Positions 1 through 11,704 are shown, counted from the first letter of the stretch. The stretch: 64,000 nt of DNA from Monodelphis domestica (GCF_027887165.1 NC_077232.1:81233483-81297482), one strand, 5' to 3'. Notes: generated by a model from the letters alone, not told the origin. Translations and numbers: made by a program.

Positions 1-1061
1 TATTACTATACCTGTATCCAGAAAGCAAATGATTTATAACTAGAATAGCTTTTAATATGGAAAATTAAGACACATGCTCAGCAGGGTAAAAGCATGGTTA
101 GGAGGATTCAATCTGTTTACCAGTGGTTAATTATTAAAGTTATCAAGGAATCTGTTACTCAGTACAGTGATTTATTAAGGATTTGAAAGAGGCACTACTA
201 TCATGTATTCAAATTGCAGATATTGAAGCTGATCATGATATTGAAAAGAGACCTATGATAATAAGGCAAATTCAAAGGTTACTGGCATAATTTGATTTAT
301 TTCTGCAGTGAAGATTTGCAGAATTAGCAGATGAAAGTAATGATTTTAGTGACAGTATTAAGATCTTTTCAGTTATGAAGTTAATTGCAGTAGTTCACAA
401 ATAACAACTTCTGTGCAACTGTTTGATAATTCTGTGCATACTGTACAGCATAAGACAATGCTATAATTTTAATAACTGCACAATGTGAATTTTTTCAAAA
501 AGAAAAAATTGGGTGCAGGCAAACAAGGGATTAAGATCCCAGCACACATGGGTCAAATCATAAGTGATTTATAGTATGATATTTTTATGATTATGGGTTT
601 GAAAAAGCAAATATTTAAGCATCTATACATGCTGCTTTGCAAAGTCTATTGTACATCTATATCCTGAACAAGCAGGTGATATTGCTTATCAATGCAAACT
701 GTTGTGGATTAATTTCACCCCTGAGGGATATCCATGTATATTTTGGAGCAAAGATGCATTTCAGCATGCTCCTGGCACAAAGGTTGAACTGTGAAAAGTG
801 ATGGGAGATACTTACTCTCCTGGTTTAGGGTTCAAGCTCAAATGAAGAAGTAAGCAAAGTGATTACAGATTCCATAAATATCTGTGCACAACTGTCTATT
901 CCAAACAGCTTGGAATAGCAGGGCTTTTAACAGCAATGCAAGGGCTGAAATGCATAGCTCATGGCTTACATGCAAGCTATGGTGAAAAGAGCTCAAGGGA
1001 ATTCATGAGCCCCAAGGTTCAAAAAACTGAAAGTATATATGTTCTGTCACTTTCTAACTCT

Positions 1062-1241
1062 CTAAGACCCAATGAGGCTTTCATTTGGGGTCGAGGTTTT
1101 CTGTTTTATTTTCTCAGATACATGAAGTCCATGGAAGATGATCAAGAGCATCTGATGGCAAGACAATCTGCCCAGAAGAAGGACAGATGGCAGAGGTGTC
1201 TGGCACAGGACACCAGAAATGCAGCACATGGATTGTAAAGC
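1062..1241 (+). pseudogene. Possible second integrase C-terminus-like remnant
   Basis: A short open stretch contains the residues WGRGF at 1086-1100, followed by aromatic residues. This resembles the WGRG turn near the C-terminus of betaretroviral integrases. The nucleotide context (GGGTCGAGGT, then a TTTCTCAGATA-like run) is similar to that at 1873-1904 about 785 bp downstream, suggesting the two places are diverged copies. There is no catalytic core upstream. The similarity is short, so this could be chance. It stops at 1236-1238 and cannot encode a working protein. Confidence 0.3.
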
Positions 1242-1807
1242 CTATGATTGCCCTATAGGCAGGTTTAACACACTATGCACACACACACATGCAATTGTAT
1301 GAGAAACAATGTACATGCAGAAGAGTATCATTGAGTCACTAACAGATATTCTGTTCTAGGAATATATGGGTATTTGGTAAAAGATCTAACTATTATATGC
1401 CTGAAAATTTTGAATGGTATTGGTACAATGTGTAACTTGAAATCATATTATTGGAATTGTTCCATGTTAGCCAAATTTGATCAAATATCAAAAGGGTATA
1501 ATTGGGAATATTATGACAGTATAAGGAATGCTGTCCACTTGCAGCACAAAAGGGTAATACTATCCAAAATGTAATGATGATTATTGTTTTAAAGGGTACA
1601 TTATATTTGCAAACAATATGTTTTTGCTAGAATCAGACTTATCTAGAAGTCAATTTTGTAAGCTGTGACTGTTCCACTTTCATAAGGAAAGAGGTGGATA
1701 TGGTATCACTAATCATCTCTCTCTTCTACACCCCAGAAAGAATATTAGTTAAAGCTTTGTAATAATCAGTATTGAATGTAATGATAAAGATCACATTGTG
1801 TGAGATA

Positions 1808-1965
1808 CCTGAAGTGGGTTAAATATCATCAAGATATTAAGACTGTAAGGGACCCAAGGGGATGATAACGTTGGGTCGAGGTCTTGTTTATATGTTCACA
1901 GATAATGAAAACATCTGGTCACCCACGTCATGCTTCATGCCAGCTGATACAGACCAGGAAGAGAA
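1808..1965 (+). pseudogene. Retroviral integrase C-terminal remnant (class II ERV-like)
   Basis: Two adjacent reading frames, separated by an indel near 1860, together resemble the C-terminal domain of a betaretroviral integrase. The upstream frame has a charged segment ending near an Arg-Asp-Pro. The downstream frame has GRGLVYMF, then an acidic stretch and a Trp-Ser-Pro-Thr, where the family typically has a W-x-P-T/S-R motif. The zinc-binding and DDE catalytic domains are not recognisable upstream, so this is a fragment. It is the main evidence for assigning 1-7038 to a class II retrovirus. The copy is dead, with a frameshift and no core. Confidence 0.55.
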
Positions 1966-3659
1966 GCAGACGGAAGGTGATGGCATCAGCTATCTACATG
2001 CCAGCCACAATCCAGGCATGCTGGAGGGACACTTCTTTGGTGACTAATATCACTCCAGAACAATGACATTACACTATTAGAGACATTGGCTATTAGGCCA
2101 CTGACGGACACTTGTCATGCTGACATCCATTGAGATGGGGTACCCAGAGCAACATCAAGTATGCTAACTCAGAAGGACTAAATCACACTTGTGTCTGTAC
2201 AAGACACCAAATATGTCCCACACTCCAAAGACTTTGCTATGGGATTGAGATGAATTAGCTACAAATTGTCTAGCTGCTAATGTATACCCTGTATTTTGTA
2301 TATGATACTGTCAAAAGAAATGTATATTGTATGCATTGTAAAGCTACCACTTGTATTGTAAGAAATGCTGTTATCAACAAGGGTATAGACCTTGGTATGA
2401 TTCTCCAAAGAAGTAGGAGATAGAAAACTTTCATTCATAGCATAGATCTGATACCTCTGACAACAAAAATGAGGTGCTAAGCAGGAAATGATGCACAGAC
2501 AAGGTTAATGGACAGATGACACTGATGTTACTCTCGAGAAAGGATGAGAGATCAGGGAAAAGACACTAGGAAATCTTTAATCAGGAACCTGAGTTATTGT
2601 AAGAAATCATTGACATCCAGGCAAAGATTATGTTCCTGACAATACCAGGATGGACATTAAGGGCTGACTACCAGAGATGTAGTTAAGTGTTAATACCATT
2701 GTTAATCATTACTCCTGATACCCTGTCTTTGTGGGTAATATTTTAATAGGAAAAATGTCTTGCTCTCCTCCAACAATCCCAGAATTCAGATGGCCACTGG
2801 ATTCGGGATCTATTGGCTTCCCTTTCATATACTGGAAGACGTTCTGGTATATGGAAGTAAGACCTCAGGAAAACACTGAGGACTCTAGGTGTGACAATTT
2901 CTGTGGACGCGCAGTCATTGTCTCTCCTAGGTGGAAAAAATTATTATTGCACAAAAACATGGAGCAAGGGCAAAGTATAATCTAAGTTTTACTGTTTTGG
3001 AGTATGGATTAAAAACATGACACAATAGACACAGATAAGCGTGTAGAAAAAGCACATTGAATATTATTCACTGACAATTAGGAATGAAAAAGCTATGTCA
3101 AATTCCATAGGTACAAGAAACTGTAGAAATTGTTTTTACATGGAAAACAACTTAAGCTTCTATTTACCCAAACATTGGTTTGGTGGAAAGAATTTTGCAA
3201 ATAGTGGTAATGGTATAGGTTTGGTTATCATATTGATGGGTTTATTTATACAAGCAGAGATTTAAATAAGGAAGACATAAGGGATATGCAGTCAAAACTT
3301 GAAATATTACTTCATTATCACCATCATGGTTATTTAAGTTACAATTGAGAATGTAAAGTGTATGGGAATATTGGTATTTGTTAAAAATTGCACTGTGATT
3401 ATTGTATTAATGCTTTTTGCAAAGCCTGTAATGGTGCAAAATTATGTTCATATACAAGGCGAATTTTGATCTATTTAGATCAGGAATTAGGAATCATTGG
3501 GAATATAAGTTCTGATATTTTACATTGGCTCAGTTTCAAAGATACCACATAGACAGTGAGCCAAAAGTCTAGAATCTTGTATTAATTTTGGGATCAGGTT
3601 CCCAGGATCAATTTTCTAAGATCATTTGACATGTGATAACATGATCCTCCAGAATTGTT

Positions 3660-4531
3660 CAGAGAGGATGTTTTTCTTTGAAAGGATCTCTCCCTACCCA
3701 CAAACAAAAAGAAAAGGGAGAGGAATCTCATAGAGATCAGTATGTTCATTTTAGAGAACACTTTTGATTCATTTTCAAGTATTCAACTTTGATTTTTCTG
3801 TTGCACAATTATTGCCAGAATTTTTAAGTACAAGGAAAGTACTGTTAATGCTCTGATCCAGAATTATGAAGGTGCAAAGATTTCTATAATTGCAGTCACC
3901 CAACAGTCGCTGAACATGAGAACATGACAGCAATTGTTAATTTTCAGATGACCATTCTGGAGAATGATGTCTGATTGCATGTAAGGGGAATCATAATGAA
4001 TCTTTCATTATGGACCAGACAGCCTCAGCCACGATTATACACTTTCCATATGAAATGGATGTTTGAGGTTGGGAGATGCAGAGACGTGGCGTACTGACAC
4101 CCTCAGTCGCTGAATGTCCTGGTATCAAGCTACCAACCAGTTTCCTATGTGGCAGGCATCTGGCAGTGAGCATGGAAAGATCCCCAAGATGCAGTATCAG
4201 TACGAGAGAAAGGAAGGACTTATCCTTCATCTCCAGAGATAGTATTTTGCTAACTGTTGAAAAGACAGACAACTTCTGCATATAGTGTCCATCTCTTCTT
4301 TTGTTACTCTTCATTTTTCGTTACCCCAAACAGGATGTCACAGGACTGGCCGACCCTGTGATTGAGTCTTGTACTGCCCGGACAGGGACTTTCATTCGTA
4401 ACCCCGATTCCTTTGCTGGTCTTAGGATGACGAAGAGTTAACAGCTTTTGCCCCGAGACTGCAGCTCGGATGGGCAGAAGAATCGAACAGAGAGAGAGCA
4501 GTATTTGTGGGCCTCCTCTGTTCCCCAACTT
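3660..4531. repeat. 872-bp duplicated segment, copy 1
   Basis: This segment recurs at 5290-6161, offset by exactly 1630 bp. Comparing the two line by line I see only two differences, both near the right end: A at 4497 against T at 6127, and A at 4503 against G at 6133. The right third is more CpG-containing than the surrounding AT-rich sequence. The segment does not start TG or end CA, and its flanks show no target-site duplication, so it is not an LTR pair. The 107-codon antisense and 69-codon sense frames within it resemble no family I know. Confidence 0.95.
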
Positions 4532-5289
4532 GTTCTCTCTTTCGCTTTTTAGTTTAAACTGTCCCCTATTAGGGACCTCTTCCCCCCATTCTTTTCTTTT
4601 CTTGGAACCCTTCCTTCGGTTCTCTTTGGAGAACCCCCGACGCTGTGTGCTGGTCATGCAGTTTCAATGCTACGGAGATCCCCTCGGTGGTGAGCATACG
4701 AGATACTCTAAGGGTGAGAGGGAAATTATATTTTTTCTTTAGAATGGATCCTAAAACACTGATTTTTTTTCTCAAAGCATGCTTGTCACAATGTTGTGTG
4801 TTTCTGTTTTTTGTTGTCTTTGTCAAAGTCTCATCTCTATGTATTCTTAAATTGGACACACAAAAAGAATGTAAAATGGAATAGTTGCAAGATTGAACTT
4901 GTCTGTCAAAAATCCTCAGCAGAGGACAAAAGCAAATACCTGTTCAATGATTTTTTCCTCTTTCTTCCTTTGGATGGGCCCCCAAAGGAGCGAAAAAGAG
5001 AAAAATTCAGAGCAGAAAAAGGGAGATTTTTACTCCACAATTAGAGGCTATTTTCCACTTAAGATTAATCCTATGGTTTGATGTATGCAATTTGGGAGTA
5101 TTGTTAATGATTTTGATATGATCTAAATTTAATTTCGTGCAACTATTTGTCAGTTAAATGTGAAATATTAATCAGATTTTATTGAGCACAACAAAACTGG
5201 TTAGAAGTTTGTTTTATTAAATATTGCTATGCATAATGGTTTCAGTGAATTTGAGAATTGTCTAAATGTGGCTGATAGCCAGACTGACA
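4532..5289. other. 758-bp spacer between the duplicated copies
   Basis: AT-rich, with a C-rich and CpG-containing beginning (about 4550-4700). No repeat family or gene is recognised. Together with one copy of the 872-bp segment it makes the 1630-bp unit that was tandemly duplicated, the second unit being truncated at 6161. Confidence 0.5.
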
Positions 5290-6161
5290 CAGAGAGGATG
5301 TTTTTCTTTGAAAGGATCTCTCCCTACCCACAAACAAAAAGAAAAGGGAGAGGAATCTCATAGAGATCAGTATGTTCATTTTAGAGAACACTTTTGATTC
5401 ATTTTCAAGTATTCAACTTTGATTTTTCTGTTGCACAATTATTGCCAGAATTTTTAAGTACAAGGAAAGTACTGTTAATGCTCTGATCCAGAATTATGAA
5501 GGTGCAAAGATTTCTATAATTGCAGTCACCCAACAGTCGCTGAACATGAGAACATGACAGCAATTGTTAATTTTCAGATGACCATTCTGGAGAATGATGT
5601 CTGATTGCATGTAAGGGGAATCATAATGAATCTTTCATTATGGACCAGACAGCCTCAGCCACGATTATACACTTTCCATATGAAATGGATGTTTGAGGTT
5701 GGGAGATGCAGAGACGTGGCGTACTGACACCCTCAGTCGCTGAATGTCCTGGTATCAAGCTACCAACCAGTTTCCTATGTGGCAGGCATCTGGCAGTGAG
5801 CATGGAAAGATCCCCAAGATGCAGTATCAGTACGAGAGAAAGGAAGGACTTATCCTTCATCTCCAGAGATAGTATTTTGCTAACTGTTGAAAAGACAGAC
5901 AACTTCTGCATATAGTGTCCATCTCTTCTTTTGTTACTCTTCATTTTTCGTTACCCCAAACAGGATGTCACAGGACTGGCCGACCCTGTGATTGAGTCTT
6001 GTACTGCCCGGACAGGGACTTTCATTCGTAACCCCGATTCCTTTGCTGGTCTTAGGATGACGAAGAGTTAACAGCTTTTGCCCCGAGACTGCAGCTCGGA
6101 TGGGCAGAAGAATCGAACAGAGAGAGTGCAGTGTTTGTGGGCCTCCTCTGTTCCCCAACTT
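5290..6161. repeat. 872-bp duplicated segment, copy 2
   Basis: Direct-orientation copy of 3660-4531 with two mismatches. The left junction lies after GACTGACA at 5289 and the right junction before TATTATTGC at 6162. From there the sequence runs uninterrupted to the retroviral polypurine tract and LTR, so copy 2 occupies the older arrangement next to the LTR or was placed there by the duplication. Confidence 0.95.
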
Positions 6162-6493
6162 TATTATTGCACCTGTCATGTGAGCCATAGAATTCTACCT
6201 CATTAGACCAGGATCAGTAGCGTGGAAATTATTTTCTTAACATTTTTATATCTACTAAGACTGTTGCATAGATCCTGAAATGCAGACAGATAGAAAGATC
6301 AGTTTGGAATTTTTTAAGATTGATCACTGAATCAGTTTATGCTGATGTTCACTCTTGATTGGTATATCTAAGTTATACAATCAGGGTGGGTTTTTCATCT
6401 CTGTATCAGAATATGATTATGCACCAGAGTGTTTGTATTTGTTAAGGCTGTAATGTTGTTACATTTTGATATTACACTATTCATTTGTGTGTA

Positions 6494-6510
6494 AAACAAA
6501 AAGGGGGAAT
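6494..6510 (+). other. Retroviral polypurine tract
   Basis: A purine run AACAAAAAGGGGGAAT lies immediately before TGTAGCAG. A-rich then G-rich sequence directly abutting a TG-starting LTR is the usual plus-strand primer site of retroviruses. It fixes both the orientation (+) and the left edge of the LTR. Confidence 0.8.
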
Positions 6511-7038
6511 TGTAGCAGTCAGATTGCCTTTAAAGAGAACATGCTCAGTCTTGAGCATGCTCAGTATTGCTCATGGCTGGGAAGGCCTCTGACCCTTGAC
6601 CCCAGCTTCTCCCAGGTTAGGCGGGAAAACAAGTTTCTTTGTTCTCACTTGGTTAAGAGAAACCACACCTATGCCTTGTCATTGACCAATGAGGGTCATC
6701 CCTATGTACTACGTAGCAAATGGTATTTATGGCCCAGCAAGCTCCGCCTCGTCCCGCTCTCTCCCCTCTCTTCTCTTTCAGGCTAGCTGATGGCTGTCCT
6801 TGCAGGAGCTTGGCCTCTGGCCAAGCTCCATCTTTAATCTTTCTCTATTCATCTCTCTGACCTGTATTGTACTGGTAAAAGCCTTTGGAATAGTCCTTTG
6901 ATCAGAGTTTGGCTGTGGCTCATTGATAATTAATAAAGACTCATTCTGACCACCTCATATCTCTAATTTGACTCTAAACTTCTATCCTGTCTCCATCTTC
7001 CTACCTTGTGGCTTCTCTCCCCTCTGAGAGAGACTACA
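6511..7038 (+). mobile_element. ERV 3' LTR, 528 bp
   Basis: Begins TGTAG and ends CTACA, a perfect 5-bp terminal inverted repeat with TG...CA ends. It follows a polypurine tract. Promoter-like elements inside are CCAAT at 6686-6690 and a TATTTAT box at 6724-6730. The poly(A) signal AATAAA is at 6932-6937, giving a plausible U3-R-U5 order. Sequence after 7038 is unrelated to tRNA primer sites, consistent with a 3' LTR. The 5' LTR is outside the window, so target-site duplication and age cannot be read. Confidence 0.75.
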
Positions 7039-7289
7039 ACTGGTAACTGCTGGAAATTCAGGTTGATATGAGTTTCAAATGAGTCCAGCCATGTTTCCTG
7101 AGCATCTCCTGTCCTGACCTGTGCTTGACTAAGCCATGAGGGACACCTGAAAAGGAGTAAGTAGCTCCTTTCCCATTTGAAGATGACAAACATTAGTGAA
7201 TTTAAACTGGAAAGAAAAAGTAAGTCATCGGGTGCTAAACAATAAAATGAAAGGTCTGTAAGGGCTGGAAGAGTAAGAAAGGGTCTGAG

Positions 7290-7450
7290 AACCTGAACTA
7301 TTAAACTTGAAGGGACCTTAAAATTATCTAGTCCAGCTCATTCCTAATACAGAAGCTCAATAAGAAATGGCTTTCCCAAGGTGAATTTTACTAGTGAGTT
7401 GTGGATTCAAGACTGAAAACTCCAGGTGTCCTGGCTCCTGGAACAGAGAT
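7290..7450 (+). repeat. MIR-like SINE fragment
   Basis: The 'gaagggacctta..tctagtccag' opening and 'aagtggattcaagac..ccaggtgtcctggctcc' closing match the common MIR-type mammalian SINE pattern. It is diverged. The flanks 7039-7290 show no recognisable element. Confidence 0.45.
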
Positions 7451-7489
7451 TTTCCTGCTCACCATGAGGAGAGGTACCAAGCAAGATTA

Positions 7490-9835
7490 ACAGAACTGGC
7501 CAAATGCTAAAAGATGTATAAAAATTTCACTGAAAAAAAATACTGTTTCAAAAGTGGAATTGGCCAAATGGAAAAGTATATACAAAAGTTCACTCCAAAA
7601 AAAAATGTCTTAAAAATTGGAATTGGGCAAGTGGAAGATAATGACTCCATGAGGCATTAAGAAACAAAGTCAAAAGAATGAAAAAATAGAAGAAAATGTG
7701 AACTATCTCATTGAAAAAACAACTGTCATGGAAAATAAATCCAGGAGAGAAAAATCTAAGAATTGTTGAACTATCTGAAACCTGTGATCAAAAAAAGAGC
7801 CTAGACATCATCTTTCAAGAAATTCTCAAAGAAAACTGCCTAAATATTCTAGAACCAGAAAGCAAAACAGAAATTGAAAGAATCAACCCATCACCTCCTG
7901 AAAGAGATCCCCAAAGGACAAGTGAAAGAAATCTAGCAAAATTCTCAGGTCAAGGAGAAAATATTGCAAGCAACCAAAAAGAAGAAATTCACATATTTTG
8001 GTGCCAGAGTCAGGATAACACAAGACTTAATAGCTTCTTTGTTAAAGGACAGGATGACTTAGAATATGGTATTCCCAAAGTACAAAAGAACTAGGACTTC
8101 AACCAAGAATCACTTACCCAGCAAAATTGAGCAAAACCCTTCAGATTTCAAGAATAAATGGGTATTCAATGAAACAGGGGACTTTCAAACATTCATGATG
8201 GAAAGTTTAACTATCATATTCAAGGCTAAAGAGAAGCATAAGAGTAAACAACAAAGAGAAATCAAAAGTCATTCAATGAGGTTAAATTGTTTATAGACCT
8301 ACATGGGAAGATGATTCTTATAACATCTAAGGACTTTATCATTATTAAGGCAGTTAGAAGTGGTATACAGAGTCAAAAAGCAAGAATCTAAGTTGAATAT
8401 TAATAGGATGATATTAAAAAATTTTTTGAAGAATGGGAAATAGAAATTAATTTGGAGAGAGGGAAGGGGGAAATAGAATGGAGTAAATTATTATACATAA
8501 GAGTCAAGAAAGAGCTTTTACAGTGGAAGGGAAGATGAGGGAAGTGGGGAGGGGAGAGCAATTCTTATCAGAATTGATTCAATTAGGAAAGAACATACAA
8601 GATCATTTGGGCATAGAAATCTTACCCTACAGGAAAGCAGAAAAGGAAGGGGATAAGAGGAGGGAGGGGGGAGTAGGGATGATAGAAAAGAGGGCAAATT
8701 GGGGGAGATAGTGGTCAAAAACTAAAGAGAAAATAGAAGGAAGAGTAATATGCAATAATCGTAATGATGCAAAAAATTACTATGAGTTTAATAAAGACTA
8801 TTTCTCAAGTATATAAAGAAATAAGTCAATATATAAAAGTGTAAGTAACTCCCCAGGTGATAAATGGTCAAAGGATATAATCAGGCAGTTCGCAAAGTAA
8901 TTAAAGCTCTCTATAGTTATGCAAAAAAATGCTCTAAACCACTATTAGGGAAATGTAATTCAAAATAACTCTGAATTACTACCCATACCTATCAGACTGG
9001 CTGTTAAGACAGAAAAGGAGAAGTTATAAAACTTGGAGGCAATGTGGGAGCATTGAGCTACTAGTGCACTGTCGAGGGAGTTATGTTTGATTCAATCATT
9101 TTGGAACACAATTTAGACCTATACCCAAAGTGCTATAAAACAGTACATAGTTTGACACAGCAATACCATTACTAGGTTTGTATCCCAAATAGATTTTTAA
9201 AAATGGGGGGGGGGGGGAGGACCTATATGTACAAAAAGATTTAAAGCAACTCTTTCTGTGGATATAAAAAATTGGAAAGTGAGGGGATCTTCCTCAACTG
9301 GGGAATAGCTGAATAAGTCAAAGTTTATGGTTGTAATGAAATACTGAAATAAAATTATACTAAAATACTAAAAAAAAATAATGAACAGGAGGAACTTAGA
9401 AATACCTATAAAGACACAAACTGAAGCAAAGTGAAATAAGCAGAATCATCAGAACATCGACAGTAACAGGAACACTGTACAATGAACAACTGTTCTCAAC
9501 AACGCAAGGATCCAAAACAATCCAAAAAGACTCATGATAAAAAAAAGTGCCATCTGCTTCCAGAGAAAAAATTGATGGAATCTGAATTCAGACCAAAGCA
9601 AGCGATCATTTTTCACTTTGAGGTTTTATTTCCCCCCTAGTTTCCTTCTGCAAAAGGATTAATATAGGGAAATGTTTCACATGATTGCACATGTACCATC
9701 TCAATGGGAGAGTATGAGTTGGCGTGGTGGCAGGGAAGAAGAGAAAAAATTTGAGACTATTCTTTGAAAAATGTTGGAAACTAATTTTATATGTAATGGG
9801 GGAGGTTAAATTAACATTTAAAAATAAAGACAGTC
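7490..9835 (+). mobile_element. Old, internally deleted L1 (ORF1, inter-ORF region, 3' end)
   Basis: Ordered L1 pieces on the + strand: ORF1 coiled coil and RNA-binding region (7640-8290), a G/A-rich stretch equivalent to the inter-ORF spacer (8440-8720), then a jump to the end of ORF2 and the 3' UTR (8780-9835). The endonuclease and reverse transcriptase portion, roughly 3 kb, is missing. The 3' part contains a G13 run near 9206-9218. It is heavily diverged relative to the full-length L1 at 31.3 kb. Confidence 0.75.
7711..8296 (+). pseudogene. L1 ORF1 remnant
   Basis: Two overlapping frames (7711-8094 and 8066-8296) carry residues aligning in order with ORF1p of the L1 at 32.5 kb. Examples are the 'LDIIFQEILKENCLNILE' segment, 'IERINPSPPERDPQRT', and 'PSDFKNKWVFNETGDFQTF'. 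A frameshift near 8080 separates them and the N-terminal coiled coil is out of frame. It is an RNA-binding chaperone remnant with no coding capacity. Confidence 0.75.
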
Positions 9836-9884
9836 AATGCTAGTTCACTGACTTGCAGATAGGAGGAGCAGTAGATGACTTCTA

Positions 9885-10170
9885 AGAGTAAAATCAGGAA
9901 GGCCTGTGTTCAAATTTAACTTCAAACATCAGCTAGGTAAACTTGGTTAAGTCACTTAATCTTCATCTGCTTCAATTTCTCCAACCATAAAATAGGAATA
10001 ATAATCCTATCCACCCCTCAGGATTGTTGTGAGGATCAAATGAGATAAATATTTTTAAAGGGCTTATGTTTATGTTCCTGGCACATAGTAATGCTAGAGT
10101 GATGTTTGCTATTAAGTGTGTAGCATGTGTCTGACTCTTAGTAGGTGCTTAATAAATGCTTGTTTCCTTT
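9885..10170 (+). repeat. CORE-SINE (MIR/Mar1-like)
   Basis: Shows the tRNA-related head with a 'tgtgttcaaatttaac' B-box-like segment, 'aagtcacttaat', the CORE motif 'gttgtgaggatcaaatgagata', and the tail 'gtaggtgcttaataaatgctt'. Confidence 0.65.
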
Positions 10171-10509
10171 TTTCTTTCCTTGATACAGCCATTGGTCTTT
10201 TGACACACAAGTCATATAGCACCTTCTATGCCCCTCTTCTGTCTCCTATGAACCAAGAGCTATACTATGGCTTTTAGTACCAGAACTGTGGATAATCACT
10301 CTCCAAAGGATAATTGCAGACTGTTTGCAAAACTGCCCTCTTTGTGGAGCTTTAAATTCAGTCTAACACATAGTAGGCTCTTAAATATTGTCTGACTGAC
10401 TAAAGTCAGAGTGCAATAAGTCCAGAAGAAATAGGGGATTAAGGGTAGTGAGCAAGAAGAAGTATGGGTAGAAAAGATTCTCATGTGTACTGTGGTATCT
10501 GTGATTCAG

Positions 10510-10725
10510 TGTAGTTTAAGTGGAAAGAAAGTCAAATTTGGAGTCCAGGCATATGAAGTTGAATCCTGACTGCCATTTTCTAATTGGGTGGGCTTTCCTA
10601 ACGCCCCTTCCAGCCCTGACATTGTGTTCTAATAATTTCTCTGGACTTCAGTTCCCTCTCAAAAACGAAGGGCTTGCAGTAGATGATTTCTAAGTCCCTT
10701 TTAGATCTGATGGTTTGTGGTTCCA
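10510..10725 (+). repeat. MIR-like SINE
   Basis: 'gaaagtcaaatttggagtcc..gaatcctgactgcc' followed by 'gacttcagttccctc' and 'cagtagatgatttctaagtcccttt' matches the diverged MIR/Mon-type SINE layout. Confidence 0.45.
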
Positions 10726-10774
10726 TGCTTCAGACATGGAGAGCCAAAAACAATAGGAATATCCGCCTTGATAT

Positions 10775-11400
10775 GCTTTTAAATACATCCCCCCCCCAAT
10801 TACATGTGATAACCATTTGTAACATTTTCCCAAAATTATAAGATCCAATTTGTTTTTTTCTCCTCCCTTTCCTCTTCCCTGAGATGATAAGCAATTTGAT
10901 CTGGGTTATACATGTATGGTCATGTAAAACATTTCCACATTGGTTAAGTTGTGAGAGAATACTCATAAAGCCCAAACCCCAAAATAAAAACACAAATAAA
11001 ATAAAGTAAAAAATACTATGGTTCTTTTGGCATTCAGTCTCCATCGATTCTTTCTCTGGAGTTGGATAGCATTTTTTTTCATGAGTCAGAATTGTTCTGG
11101 ATCATTTTATTGCTTTTAGTAGCAAAGTCTATCACTTCTGATCATTCCACAGTATTGCAGTCACTGTGTATAATGTTCTGGTTCTGTTATTTCATTCTGC
11201 ATCAGTTCATGTAGGTCCTTCCAAGTTTTTGTGAAATCATCCTATACAACATTCTTTAGAGCACAATATTATTCCATCACCATCATATGCCACAATTTCT
11301 TCATTCATTCCCCAATTGAGGGACATCCCTTTAGTTTCTGATTCTTTGCCAAGTGGAGAGCATTCTTAGTCATAAGTGCTTCAGAATTGTCTTAGATCGC
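10775..11400 (-). mobile_element. L1 3' end, antisense
   Basis: In reverse orientation this carries the 3' UTR (tract of T and C at 10778-10870) and the ORF2 C-terminus equivalent, including the antisense of the conserved '..ATTGGGGAATG..' segment near 11310. It is 5'-truncated. Confidence 0.75.
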
Positions 11401-11489
11401 TTTTTTTTTTAATGGAAAAATTTTAATGGAGGCAGTAACTCAAAGTCTAGTTTGATGCTCTGAAGTACAAGTGGAACAAAAGGTTCAGA

Positions 11490-11700
11490 CTACATCAGGA
11501 TGAAACATTGACAACCTGAAAAGAATCCAGATGGGGGAGATGGTGAGAGGCCCAAGGAGATCATGTAGACAGTCCAAAGAAAGTCAGATAAAGAAACTAG
11601 CAATCTGCATCTTAAAGAAGAGAAGATTTAGGGAGGCCTAATCTCTGCCTTTCAAATATCTGAAGAACTTTCTCAGAGCAGAAGTAGGACAGTGATGCAC
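11490..11700 (+). repeat. CR1/L3 LINE fragment
   Basis: 'aagaagagaagatttagggaggcctaatctctgcctttcaaatatctgaagaac' follows the CR1/L3 3' region pattern (GAGAAGACTTAGG..TCTTCAAGTATTTGAAG). Diverged; 11401-11490 is unassigned. Confidence 0.45.
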
Positions 11701-11704
11701 TGAT

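Larger units (their letters stand above)
1..6510 (+). mobile_element. Decayed internal region of an endogenous retrovirus (3' part)
   Basis: AT-rich sequence with no long reading frame, ending in a polypurine tract directly against a well-formed LTR at 6511. A short stretch near 1808-1960 reads like a betaretroviral integrase C-terminus, so the remainder downstream would correspond to env and 3' sequence. I could not recognise env motifs. The 5' LTR, gag and most of pol would lie left of the window or are lost. Stops and frameshifts occur throughout and no functional protein is possible. Whether all of 1-6510 belongs to one provirus is inference; 3660-6161 has been rearranged by duplication. 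The first 900 bp contain nothing I can assign. Confidence 0.55.

Noticed and set aside
4190..4225. rRNA-like word CAGTACGAGAG
   Set aside because: Only 11 bases match the large-subunit rRNA sarcin-ricin neighbourhood; the flanks do not.
3991..4314. 107-codon antisense frame, identical again at 5621-5944
   Set aside because: The repetition comes from the 872-bp DNA duplication, not from conservation of a protein; no recognisable domain.
3660..6161. The two 872-bp copies as LTRs of a small retroelement with a 758-bp interior
   Set aside because: The ends are not TG/CA, there is no primer site or polypurine tract next to them, and no target-site duplication flanks them.
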